Source: CAZCGA01 sp964498075 (GTDB lineage: Bacteria > Desulfobacterota > Binatia > HRBIN30). Taken from it: 26,821 nt of DNA. The stretch lies in NCBI GenBank assembly GCA_964498075.1, contig CAZCGA010000091.1, positions 1 to 26,821 on the forward strand, written 5' to 3'. The notes beneath the pieces are model-generated. The model made no database searches, was not told the DNA's origin, and saw only the letters and a program-made list of their open reading frames with translations. Below, in pieces: positions 7,628 to 15,856 of this stretch; positions within the stretch are counted from its first letter, which is position 1; each line of letters opens with the position of its first letter. Position numbers and translations under genes: made by a program.

Positions 7628-9046
7628 TCACTGCCGGTCCGAGCTGAGCAGGTCCAGGCGGCCGTCGTGGTACACGAGATGATACGCATCGTCCGTTACC
7701 CGCCCCCGGGCGCGGAACTCGACACGCAACGAGTCGTCCGTATAGAGCAGACGCACCGCATCTTCCAACCCGAACACCAGCACCGAACCTCGGCGGCGGA
7801 GGTCGCCGACGCCGTGGAATGCCAAGGTGCTGCCCGGATGCGGGTGGGGGAGGGTCCGCAACATGTCGAGCAAGAGGGTGCGCGTCAAGCGACCGCGCTC
7901 GAGGTACGTGGCTTCCTGCACGTCGATCATCCGGACCATGTGCCCGAGCCATAGCATCAGCAACAGCCCAACACACCCGGCGGCGGCGTATCGATTCCAT
8001 CGTGCCGCGGCGTCATACACGGCGCCGGTGAGCGCCCCGCACAGCAGCGCAAACCCGGCGAGTGGCAACGACAGGTGCCGCGGGTAGGGGCCGAGCAGCA
8101 GCAGACTGAACGGCGCAAAGGCACACACCACCCACAGGAATCCCCACAACGCCAGCGGGGCTCCGCGCCACCACGCCGCCAGCGCCGCTGCCAGCAACAC
8201 CGCCGTGAGCGGCAGCGCCGCCCATTTTCCGCCCGGCGACAGCCCCAACAACATCGCGGCGGCCGCCTGCGCCTTGGCGAGCAGGAAATCGACGAGACCC
8301 GCCGGGGTCACCGGCCAGCGCGGGTCCAGACCGACCATCGTGAAGTCCGTCGCCGTCGGGCTGATGGCGTGCCGCAGCAGCAGGGCGCCGGCGATGATTG
8401 CCAGCAGGCTGAGGTACAGACCCAACCGCCGGGCACGTGCGGCCGGCGCCGCCCACAGCAGATCGACGACGAGCAACAGGGCGGGGAACACGGCCACGTT
8501 CTCCTGCGTGGCCAAGGCAAGGAGAAATGGGAGCAGGACGAACGCTACCGAGCCGCGGTGATCGCGCCAGCGCCAATAGCCCCATACGCCGAGCAGAATG
8601 AACGTCGTCGAGATCACGCTGGAGCGCGCGCAGGTCCAGGTCAGCGTTTCGACCTCCACGTGATGCGCCGCAAACACCACGGCCGCGACCAGGGCGCAGA
8701 AGCGATTGGAACGCGGCGCAGCGATCGCATAGACCACACCCGCTGCGAGCGCTTGCCACGCCACGGCGCCGAGGCGATAGCCCCACGGGTTGAGACCCCA
8801 CACCGCGTAGTTGACGCCGAACGACAACTGCAGCAGCGGCCGCCACGAGTACTTCCCGCCCATCACGTCCTGCGAGAGCAGCGTCCACGGTCCCCGATCG
8901 GGACGGAAACGACAGGACAGCAGCCAGGTGAAGTCTTCGTTCAGGAAGTAGACGGCGAAGGCGTCGCGGTAGACGTAGAACGTCCATCCCACGAGTCCCA
9001 CGACGGCCAGCGCAACGCGCCATCGTGCGCGGCGCTCATTGCCCAT
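7628..9046 (-). CDS. Multi-spanning GT-C-like membrane protein
   Basis: A 472-residue inner-membrane protein with roughly ten to twelve hydrophobic helices. The first periplasmic loop carries NEDF (residues 36-39) soon after TM1. This acidic pair position matches the metal/acceptor site of GT-C glycosyltransferases that use polyprenyl-phosphate sugars (PMT/DUF2723/TMTC-type), as does the RPLLQLSFGVNYAVWG stretch. The last about 90 residues are soluble and probably periplasmic. I infer a glycan-transferring role but see no family-defining signature that fixes donor or acceptor. The start is taken as the ATG at 9046 (MGNERRAR), because the 14-residue extension to 9088 has no membrane or family features. 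TP-linker proteins nearby would be natural acceptors for O-glycosylation; that link is speculation. Confidence 0.7.
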   Translation of the reverse strand: MGNERRARWRVALAVVGLVGWTFYVYRDAFAVYFLNEDFTWLLSCRFRPDRGPWTLLSQDVMGGKYSWRPLLQLSFGVNYAVWGLNPWGYRLGAVAWQALAAGVVYAIAAPRSNRFCALVAAVVFAAHHVEVETLTWTCARSSVISTTFILLGVWGYWRWRDHRGSVAFVLLPFLLALATQENVAVFPALLLVVDLLWAAPAARARRLGLYLSLLAIIAGALLLRHAISPTATDFTMVGLDPRWPVTPAGLVDFLLAKAQAAAAMLLGLSPGGKWAALPLTAVLLAAALAAWWRGAPLALWGFLWVVCAFAPFSLLLLGPYPRHLSLPLAGFALLCGALTGAVYDAAARWNRYAAAGCVGLLLMLWLGHMVRMIDVQEATYLERGRLTRTLLLDMLRTLPHPHPGSTLAFHGVGDLRRRGSVLVFGLEDAVRLLYTDDSLRVEFRARGRVTDDAYHLVYHDGRLDLLSSDRQ

Positions 9047-9095
9047 CGGGCGGACTAGCGTACCTCGACAATCGAGACGTCTGAGCACTCTTCGG

Positions 9096-9713
9096 CTAGT
9101 CGAGCGTCACTTGCTTGAGGAAAGCCGCGAGCGTCGCGGCGTTGGGCTTGAGGGACGCGGTGAGGCCGGCACCCATTTGTTTCACGCATTGCCCGGCGGT
9201 CACCTGGGCCGGCCCGCCGCTGCCGGAGAGCGCGCGCACCTCGATGCTGCCGTCGAGCGCACAGATGGTGTCGAGGTCGGTGTCACCCCACAAGACCGTG
9301 CCGCGCACGCCCGCCACGGCCGTGGGAATGCGGACTTCGTAGTCGCTGGGGCCGCCGAAGAACTTGGCAATGGCCAGCTGGAATCGCCCGGCCAGCACCT
9401 GCAGCCGCACCTTGCGGCTCTGCGGCTGCAACAAGAGCTCCTGCAGCGTCACGCGGCTCTTCGGCCCGATGTTCAGGATCGAATCGTCGGCCAAGAGGAG
9501 CTTCACCTTCGAGCCCGCATCCGTCTGGATCACGTCACCGGCGGCCACCGCATCACCGCGCTGCAGCGGCACGCTCTTCTCGCCGCGACTCAGCGTTGGC
9601 GCCCCGTTGATTCGCGCCACCCACGCGGTGTCCGCAGCCTGCGCCGCGGCAGAACCGACTTGCAGCGCGCACAGTATCGTCACATATCCAGACACCGACT
9701 GCCACAGGCCCAT
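9096..9713 (-). CDS. Secreted FecR-domain protein
   Basis: A 205-residue exported protein. The ATG at 9713 gives a compact signal peptide ending SAAAQA; longer frames up to 9800 add a stretch without signal character. The FecR fold fills about 30-170: VPLQRGDAVAAGDVIQTD, then LLLADDSILNIGPKSRVTL, then the hallmark TAVAGVRGTV at 131-140. The classical FecR anti-sigma transmembrane helix and cytoplasmic tail are missing, so this is the stand-alone periplasmic type rather than an iron-citrate regulator. The conserved pattern is the same as in the protein at 15857-16735. It lies 49 bases upstream of the GT-C-like gene on the same strand and may be its operon partner. The exact role of stand-alone FecR proteins is unknown. 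Confidence 0.85.
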   Translation of the reverse strand: MGLWQSVSGYVTILCALQVGSAAAQAADTAWVARINGAPTLSRGEKSVPLQRGDAVAAGDVIQTDAGSKVKLLLADDSILNIGPKSRVTLQELLLQPQSRKVRLQVLAGRFQLAIAKFFGGPSDYEVRIPTAVAGVRGTVLWGDTDLDTICALDGSIEVRALSGSGGPAQVTAGQCVKQMGAGLTASLKPNAATLAAFLKQVTLD

Positions 9714-9778
9714 GCCATCATTGGATCGCATGCAGAGAGTCAGTACATGAGCTCTCGCGAGAAGTACACAGGGTGCTG

Positions 9779-9800
9779 GTGCCCGTCGTCTCTCGGGCAC
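9779..9800 (-). terminator. Hairpin downstream of the alpha/beta hydrolase
   Basis: Seven-base perfect arms GTGCCCG (9779-9785) and CGGGCAC (9794-9800) flank an eight-base loop, starting 27 bases past the hydrolase stop codon at 9828. No T-run follows on the minus strand, so it may be a Rho-dependent end or a 3'-stabilising hairpin. Confidence 0.35.
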
Positions 9801-9827
9801 GTTGCGCGGCGTGACAGGTCGCGCAGC

Positions 9828-10667
9828 TTAGGCGCGGACGCCGGCGAGGAAAGTGAGCACCTCGCGGTTGAAGAGCTCCGGCGTCTCGAAGTTGAAGCCG
9901 TGGCTGCCGCCGGGGACCTTCAGCAAGCGCGCGTTCGGGATGTGCCGGGCCAGGATGTCGGAGTTCGCCGGCGGCACCAGCCGATCGGCGTCGCCGGTGA
10001 TCACCAAGGTCGGTGCGGTGATCTGGTGCAGGCGATCAGTGGCCTTGTGATTCATCACCGCCGCAACCTGACCGAGGATGGCTTCCATGCTGAAGCCGTA
10101 CTGTAGTGCGCCGGCGAACAGCTGCATGAGCTTGGGCAGCTCGTGTTCGATGAACTCCTGATTGAAGACGGCGGGCAGCAGGTGCTGGAAGAAGCTCATC
10201 GGATCGAACGCGCTGAGGTCGATCTGCATCTCGCCGCCGGCGGTCACCGTGCCGCCGAACTGCGCCACGGAAAACTGACGCTGTCGTTCGATGTCCGTGT
10301 CGGGCTCCGGATACGTACATCCCAACACCAGCCCGCGCACGCGTTGCGGATGCCGCAGCGCCAGCTCTTGCGCGATCATGCCGCCCATCGACACGCCGAC
10401 GACGTGGGTGCGGGCGATACCGAGCACGTCGAGCAGACCGGCGGCGTCGTCGGCCATCTGATGGATGGTGTATGGGCCGGGCGGCTTGGAGCTGCGCCCG
10501 ACACCGCGGTTGTCGAAGACGATCGTGCGGTAGTGCTTTTCGAAGTCCGGGATCTGCAGTAGCCACGCCGTCGAGTCCGCGGCCAGTCCCATGATCAGCA
10601 GCAGCGGATCGCCGCTACCGTGCTCTTCGTAGTAGAGCTCGATCGAGTCGACGGTGGCTAGGCCCAT
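9828..10667 (-). CDS. Alpha/beta-fold hydrolase
   Basis: A 279-residue cytoplasmic hydrolase of the enol-lactonase/esterase type. The nucleophile elbow GVSMGG puts Ser93 at the active site. The oxyanion-hole region is LLLIMGLAADST near residue 25, the acid is in ITGDADRLVPP (Asp226 or Asp228), and the base is His256 in GGSHGFNFE. FDNRGVGRSSKP at 51-62 is the usual strand-4 motif. The start is the ATG at 10667, with GGGGGA six bases upstream. Length and all triad residues are intact. It begins 25 bases after the stop codon of the lipoprotein gene on the same strand. The substrate cannot be deduced; carboxylesters or 3-oxoadipate enol-lactone-like compounds are typical of close families. Confidence 0.93.
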   Translation of the reverse strand: MGLATVDSIELYYEEHGSGDPLLLIMGLAADSTAWLLQIPDFEKHYRTIVFDNRGVGRSSKPPGPYTIHQMADDAAGLLDVLGIARTHVVGVSMGGMIAQELALRHPQRVRGLVLGCTYPEPDTDIERQRQFSVAQFGGTVTAGGEMQIDLSAFDPMSFFQHLLPAVFNQEFIEHELPKLMQLFAGALQYGFSMEAILGQVAAVMNHKATDRLHQITAPTLVITGDADRLVPPANSDILARHIPNARLLKVPGGSHGFNFETPELFNREVLTFLAGVRA

Positions 10668-10692
10668 CCGATGTCCCCCAACCGCGTCGGGC

Positions 10693-11418
10693 TCACGGGG
10701 TCTGGAAGGCGTCAGTCACGCACTGCGACGTGGCGCTCGTCGTGCCGGCATTCGTGCACTTGATGACCGCGCACGAGGAGCGCGGGTTGTCCGCCGGGAA
10801 GACGACGTCCGCCGAGATGAACGCGGCGGCCTGCTCCAGGCGGCCGATCCGCGTACTGTCGAGGGCGTCAGGGTCTACGGTTTGGACGCAATCCACATCG
10901 CTCGGTCCGCAAGTGGCCTTCACCAGGCACGGCGACGTGACGCCTGCCGTCAGATAGACTGCGGCTAGGCACGCCACCTGGGTTGTGGCGCTGAAGTTCC
11001 TGGTCGTGAGCGTGCCGGTCGTGACGGACTGCACACCACCGATCGACGCACTCGTCGTGCTGTTGACCGTCGCCACGACGATCAAGGTGCGCTTGCCGTC
11101 GCCATTGGTGTCCAGCGAGCCGTTGCTCGGATTGCTGAAGATGGCATTGAGATCGCCGGTGTCGAATTGGCCTTGGCTGTTGGTCTTGCCCGTCGCTACC
11201 TGAATCCGCGGGCCATCCTTCACCAGGCCGATGACGCCGAAGTCGACGACGCTGTTGCCGCAACCCGTGCAGTTCGCGGTCGCCGGCAAACCGATAGTGC
11301 CCACTACACTAGTGCTCCCCACCGTCTGGATCGGTGCGAAGCTGTCGCCGCCGCCACAACCGGATACGACGGCGAACAGTAGAGCCACAGCCGCGGGTAC
11401 AAGTTTTGGTCGAGTCAT
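10693..11418 (-). CDS. Small secreted lipoprotein of unknown function
   Basis: A 241-residue lipoprotein. From the ATG at 11418 the signal is MTRPK plus a hydrophobic core ending VVSGC, with Cys21 as lipidation site followed by GGGDSF. A Shine-Dalgarno GGGAGGA lies at 11425-11431 on the complementary strand, which favours this start over the longer frame to 11484. The mature part has an N-terminal Ser/Thr-rich beta region containing CTGCGNSV, a calcium-loop-like DTNGDGKRT, and a C-terminal half with paired cysteines (CLVKATCGPSDVDC, SSCAVIKC). I do not recognise the family. It probably sits at the inner or outer membrane facing the periplasm. It may share a transcript with the hydrolase downstream, and is divergent from the large propeller lipoprotein. 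Confidence 0.75.
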   Translation of the reverse strand: MTRPKLVPAAVALLFAVVSGCGGGDSFAPIQTVGSTSVVGTIGLPATANCTGCGNSVVDFGVIGLVKDGPRIQVATGKTNSQGQFDTGDLNAIFSNPSNGSLDTNGDGKRTLIVVATVNSTTSASIGGVQSVTTGTLTTRNFSATTQVACLAAVYLTAGVTSPCLVKATCGPSDVDCVQTVDPDALDSTRIGRLEQAAAFISADVVFPADNPRSSCAVIKCTNAGTTSATSQCVTDAFQTP

Positions 11419-11596
11419 GAGAGATCCTCCCGTCTTCGCGCAAACAGCCGCGCGCCCGATTCCTGATCGTGCATCAACGGGCATCCGAAGAGCACCGCCG
11501 TCTCGCGTGACTCGCGTTTACCATGTGGCTGTTCCGGAGGTCAAGGTAGGTACGCGCAGCCGCCGAGAAAGCGGTGCGTGGCTGCCGCGTTGCCGG

Positions 11597-11626
11597 TTGA
11601 CAGCGCGACGGGTGGCGGGCTAAAGG
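11597..11626 (+). promoter_or_regulatory. Candidate promoter of the propeller-lipoprotein operon
   Basis: TTGACA at 11597-11602 is a perfect -35 box; TAAAGG at 11621-11626, 18 bases later, is a weak -10. It is in the 243-base gap between divergent genes and ends 35 bases before the ATG at 11662, an appropriate place for a promoter. I see nothing else distinctive in this gap. Confidence 0.3.
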
Positions 11627-11661
11627 CTGCGCCGTGACCGGAAAGTAGAAGCATCGAGCGG

Positions 11662-14361
11662 ATGGCATTGAAGACCTGGTGGGTGGGCGCAGCGACGGGG
11701 ATGGTGGGTCTTGCGGCCTGCGGCGGCGGTGGTTCGGTCACTCCGGAGCGACGCGGGAGCATCAGCCTTCAGGCGCTGTGGGAGCAGCCGGCTCCCCGCC
11801 GTGGCACAGTGTCCGCTCCCGAGGGGACCGCGCCCCTCTCGGTGCACGGCCAGAGCGGCGGTTTCGGCGAGCCAATCCCGGCCTCGGTGCAGACGGTGCG
11901 GATCGTTCTCACGTCGCTGGCTTCCGGTGAGCGCTGTTGCGTGTCCGTGCCGTCGTCGCTCCCCGGGCGGCGCGTGGTGATCGACAACGTTCCAGGCGGG
12001 AGCACGACCGTCACGCTGTCCGGCTTCGCGACCAACTTCGCGCCCGCGGATGGTGCGGCGGAAACCTGTCTGACGGATCCGGCGGACGTCGGACAGCCGT
12101 GCTCCTCCACCGAATCGGCCGCGCCGAGCTTTGGCAGCGCTCCGAAGGAATTCACCGCCCAGCCCGCCACGCTCACCAACGTCGGGCCCATTACCATCCT
12201 CGCGATGCCGTTCCTGGTGACTACCAGCCCGGCACCGGACGAGTCGGTTGCCAGTCCTGTGACGCTGCTCTTCACGGTTGCGGATGCGGTGAATGAGATC
12301 GACCCAGGTTCGATTGCCGCGAGCGTCACTCCTGCGGGGGGATCGGAAACGGCCGTTGCCCTTGCCGGCGCTCCCACCGCCTGCGCCGACGGCACCGCAC
12401 AGCCCTGCAGCCCCGGCGGGGAACTGGCGGTCAGCGGATTCATCGTGCAGAGTGTACCGCAAGCCCTTCCCCTCGGCGCGACGGGTGCACGGATCCGCGC
12501 CGGTACGGCGCCGCTCGATTTGGATTTCGCTTACTCGTTTACAGTTTCCACGGGGGCGCCGACGCCTCCCTCCGGAACACCCTCACAGCCGCCGCTGCCC
12601 ACGGCCACGACAACCGTCGCGCCGACAGGCGCCGTGACACCAATCGGTACGCCAACTCTCACTCCGACCGCAACGCCTTCGCCGCCGAGCGGGACAGGGG
12701 CGGCGACTGAGACGGCGACGCCAGCCGCATCCCCAAGCGAGACCCCGACTGATACGCCGAACATCATGCCAACCGAGGCAGCCACTCCAACGGCGACGCC
12801 GCCGATCACTACCAGCGACACGCCGGCAACAACGCCAACGCAGACACCGCCAACGGTTCCAGCTGCGACCTTCACAGCCACTGCGATGGGAACCTCCACT
12901 CAGTCGTCGACTCCGACGCCCACGGAAACGCCGGCAACCGGAGCGACGGCGACGCTCACGTTGACACCGCTGGTCACGGCCTCGCAGACCGCAACCGCAA
13001 CCTTCACGACGAAGGGCAGCGTCACGCCGACAGCGTCTGCAACGCCCACCGACTCTCCGACGCAAACTCCGACAGCCTCGCGGACACGGACATCAACGCC
13101 AACGGCTTCGCTCACCCCGACCTCGACCGTGACCGCGACGCGGACCGCCACCGCAAGCCCGACGCAAGTCCCCACGCAGACCCCGACGAACACGCGCGTG
13201 CCGACGGTGACACGCACTCGGACGCCGACCCATACGCCGACGAACACGCCGACGCCAACCCAGACGGCGACGCCCACCGCGACAACCACCGCGACGCGCA
13301 CCCGGACGCCGACACGGACGGCGACGAACACGGTGACGCAGACATCCACCCGCACGCCGACCGCCACTCCCACTCCCACGCCGACGCGGACGCGCACACC
13401 GTCAACCACGCCGACGCCCACACAGGTGGTCATCACGGAGTTCCTCATCCCAGCGTCCAACAGCCAACCGCAAGGCATCACCAGCGGCCCGGACGGCAAC
13501 CTCTGGTTCGCCGAAAGCGCCGCCAACATGATCGGGCGGATCACGACCAGCGGCGTCGTGACCGAGTTTCCGATCCCAACCGCCAACAGCTTCCCGACCG
13601 ACATCGCCTCGGGCTCCGACGGAAACCTCTGGTTCACGGAGCAAACAGGCAACAAGGTGGCGCAGATCACGCCAGGCGGCACGATCACCGAGTTCACGGT
13701 GCCGACCGTCAACAGCGAGGTGTTCGGCATCGCCGCCGGGCCGGACGGCAACCTCTGGTTCACGGAGCCGAATACCCCCGCCATCGGACGGATCACGCTG
13801 AGCGGCAACATCACGGAGTTTCCGGTCATGCCGGAGCTCAACAAGCTCCCCTTGTTCATCACCGCCGGGCCGGACGGCAACCTCTGGTTCACGGAAGCAA
13901 ACGTTCCGAAGATCGGGCGTATCACCACCAGCGGCATCGTTACCGAGTTCCCGCTGCCCCCAGGAATGAACAACTCTCCCGAGTTCATCACGCTCGGGCC
14001 TGACGGCAACCTGTGGTTCACCGAGGTCAACATCGGGGTCATCGGACGCATCACGCCGAGCGGCACCATCACCGAGTTCCCCGGAGTGCCCGGTGGCGCT
14101 GCGAACGGCATCACCACCGGGCCGGACGCGAACCTCTGGTTCCTGGTGCCGAATCCTGTCGGGCGGGTGGCGCGCATCGCTCCCGACGGAACGCTCCTCG
14201 GGTCATTCACTACGCCGACGGCGGCTAGCGGTCCTTTCGCGATCACGCTCGGGCCCGACAACAACCTCTGGTTTACGGAAAGCCAAGGCAACCGGATCGG
14301 ACGCCTCATGTTCGTGCCGGCGAACGCGCTGGTGAGCGATGTTGGACGGGTGTTCAGATGA
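11662..14361 (+). CDS. Surface lipoprotein with TP stalk and seven-bladed streptogramin-lyase-like propeller
   Basis: An 899-residue lipoprotein. The signal ends GLAAC, with Cys20 followed by GGGG. Residues 21-290 form beta-rich domains, including a Big_5-like segment beginning TTSPAPDESV. Residues about 293-589 are a TP-rich linker of TPT/TAT/TRT units. Residues 590-883 are a propeller with seven repeats of the pattern GPDGNLWFTE-x6-IGRITxxGxITEF (one blade reads LWFLVPNP), the arrangement of virginiamycin B lyase (Vgb)-like proteins. Whether it has lyase activity or only binds ligand cannot be told; many such propellers in surface proteins are probably binding modules. The architecture is a membrane anchor, a long stalk and a distal head. 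Its stop codon overlaps the next start (ATGA), coupling it to the TPR-barrel protein. The TP-coding DNA is repetitive but not in exact units. Confidence 0.88.
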   Translation: MALKTWWVGAATGMVGLAACGGGGSVTPERRGSISLQALWEQPAPRRGTVSAPEGTAPLSVHGQSGGFGEPIPASVQTVRIVLTSLASGERCCVSVPSSLPGRRVVIDNVPGGSTTVTLSGFATNFAPADGAAETCLTDPADVGQPCSSTESAAPSFGSAPKEFTAQPATLTNVGPITILAMPFLVTTSPAPDESVASPVTLLFTVADAVNEIDPGSIAASVTPAGGSETAVALAGAPTACADGTAQPCSPGGELAVSGFIVQSVPQALPLGATGARIRAGTAPLDLDFAYSFTVSTGAPTPPSGTPSQPPLPTATTTVAPTGAVTPIGTPTLTPTATPSPPSGTGAATETATPAASPSETPTDTPNIMPTEAATPTATPPITTSDTPATTPTQTPPTVPAATFTATAMGTSTQSSTPTPTETPATGATATLTLTPLVTASQTATATFTTKGSVTPTASATPTDSPTQTPTASRTRTSTPTASLTPTSTVTATRTATASPTQVPTQTPTNTRVPTVTRTRTPTHTPTNTPTPTQTATPTATTTATRTRTPTRTATNTVTQTSTRTPTATPTPTPTRTRTPSTTPTPTQVVITEFLIPASNSQPQGITSGPDGNLWFAESAANMIGRITTSGVVTEFPIPTANSFPTDIASGSDGNLWFTEQTGNKVAQITPGGTITEFTVPTVNSEVFGIAAGPDGNLWFTEPNTPAIGRITLSGNITEFPVMPELNKLPLFITAGPDGNLWFTEANVPKIGRITTSGIVTEFPLPPGMNNSPEFITLGPDGNLWFTEVNIGVIGRITPSGTITEFPGVPGGAANGITTGPDANLWFLVPNPVGRVARIAPDGTLLGSFTTPTAASGPFAITLGPDNNLWFTESQGNRIGRLMFVPANALVSDVGRVFR

Positions 14362-15854
14362 AGCGCACCCGCTGCAGCGTCGCCGTTCTAATCGGAGTGC
14401 TCATCTGTACCGGCGCCGGCGCGTCCGAGCAGTCCGAGCGACTCTACTCGCGCGGGCTGGTGGAGTTCCATGCCGAGCGTTACGCCGAGGCGTTGGTGCT
14501 GTTCGACCAAGCGGTGAACGCCGACCCGCAGGACGTGTACGCCCTCTACTATCGCGGCGTCACCCATGGCCGGCTGAAGGAGAACAGCGCTGCGGTCGCC
14601 GATCTGCGCGCCGTGCTGAAGGCCAAACCGGATCTGGAACAAGCGGCACTCGAGCTGGGCATCTGCTTGGTGCAGAGCGGCACGTACGCCGAGGCCGTCC
14701 CGCTGCTCGAACGCGCCCAGCAGTTGCCGGAGTCCGAGGCGCCCGCTTCCCTATTTCTCGGCATCGCGCAGCTCAAGCTGGGGCAGCGGGACGGCGCCCG
14801 CCAGCAGCTGCAGCGCGCCGCCGCGCGTGACCCGCAGTTGAAGCTGGCGTCGGACTACTACCAGGGCATCGCCGACTATCAGGATCAGCGCTGGGACGAC
14901 GCCGAGCGCCATTTCACCGCGGTGGTTACCACCAGCCCCGAGTCGGAGATGGGCCGCGAGGCGACGACGATTCTGGAACGGCTGCACGCCAAGGCGCCGT
15001 TACCGTCGTGGCAGGTGGTGGGCGAGGCCGGCCTGCAATACGACAGCAACGTGGCGCTCGCTCCGTCGAACGAGCCGCTGAAGGCCGCGGCAGGCATCAG
15101 CCGGCAAAGCGACGGGCGAGCCATCCTCAGCGTCGGCGGCACCTACGTCCCGGTGCGCAACGAGCGTGTACAGCTTTCGCTCAGCTACGAGATCTACCAA
15201 AGCCTGCATTTCAATCTGCACGAGTTCAACCTGCAGGATCACCGCCCCGGCGTGCAGCTGCTGGTCGCCGCGGGTCCGGCGCTCGTCGGCCTGCTCGGCT
15301 ACTACGACTACTACTTGTTGGACAACGACAGCTTTCTGCAGGGGGTCACCGTCTTTCCATGGGTCGAGGTTCCCACCGGCTCGTTCGGCCGGACGCAGCT
15401 CTCGTATCGGGCCCGCGTCCGCGACTTCTACCAACAACCGTTCAAGAATCTGCGCAACTCGACGAACCATGCGCCGGGGATTCGGCAACTGATCAATCTC
15501 GGCTCGCCAGACCGCTATGCGCTCCTCAGCTATCAGTTCGATCGGGAGGATCCCGAGCGCAGCACCGGCAGCGCTTTCGGCTACGACGGCAACCAAGTGG
15601 CGGCGGGAGTGGGTTGGGCATTTCCGTACGACCTGACCACCGAGCTGGTCTACGCGTACCGGCACGAGGAGTACGATCCCCAGAGCCAGCAGCGGCGCGA
15701 CAACGAGCACCGGGTCACGTTGTTCATCGAGCACCCGCTCACCGAGCACCTCAGCCTGCTGCTCGCCTACTTCGGCATGTTCAACAACTCGACCGATCCG
15801 CTCTTCGAGTATGACCGGAATATCGGATCGGTGTCGGTGCGCGCGAGGTTCTAA
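14358..15854 (+). CDS. TPR-domain outer-membrane beta-barrel protein, Slam-like
   Basis: A 498-residue exported protein. Residues 1-22 are a signal peptide. About five TPR units occupy 27-198 (for example YSRGLVEFHAERYAEALVLF and DYYQGIADYQDQRWDDAERHF). From about 217 the sequence turns into alternating amphipathic strands, starting VVGEAGLQYDSNVAL and ending SVRARF with a terminal Phe, the recognition signal for outer-membrane barrel assembly. Periplasmic TPR plus a barrel of about 280 residues, and the total length, match the Slam family (DUF560), which moves lipoproteins to the cell surface. Other TPR-barrel exporters are possible. The ATG lies inside the stop codon of the upstream lipoprotein gene and the FecR gene follows after two bases, so the three are almost certainly co-translated. 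Confidence 0.82.
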   Translation: MKRTRCSVAVLIGVLICTGAGASEQSERLYSRGLVEFHAERYAEALVLFDQAVNADPQDVYALYYRGVTHGRLKENSAAVADLRAVLKAKPDLEQAALELGICLVQSGTYAEAVPLLERAQQLPESEAPASLFLGIAQLKLGQRDGARQQLQRAAARDPQLKLASDYYQGIADYQDQRWDDAERHFTAVVTTSPESEMGREATTILERLHAKAPLPSWQVVGEAGLQYDSNVALAPSNEPLKAAAGISRQSDGRAILSVGGTYVPVRNERVQLSLSYEIYQSLHFNLHEFNLQDHRPGVQLLVAAGPALVGLLGYYDYYLLDNDSFLQGVTVFPWVEVPTGSFGRTQLSYRARVRDFYQQPFKNLRNSTNHAPGIRQLINLGSPDRYALLSYQFDREDPERSTGSAFGYDGNQVAAGVGWAFPYDLTTELVYAYRHEEYDPQSQQRRDNEHRVTLFIEHPLTEHLSLLLAYFGMFNNSTDPLFEYDRNIGSVSVRARF

Positions 15855-15856
15855 CG

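Noticed and set aside
12900..14309. Val/Gly-rich open frame of 469 codons on the minus strand
   Set aside because: The repeating GVGVGVAV pattern is just the complement of the Thr/Pro linker and propeller repeats on the plus strand. The same holds for 4941-5831 and 12531-12899.
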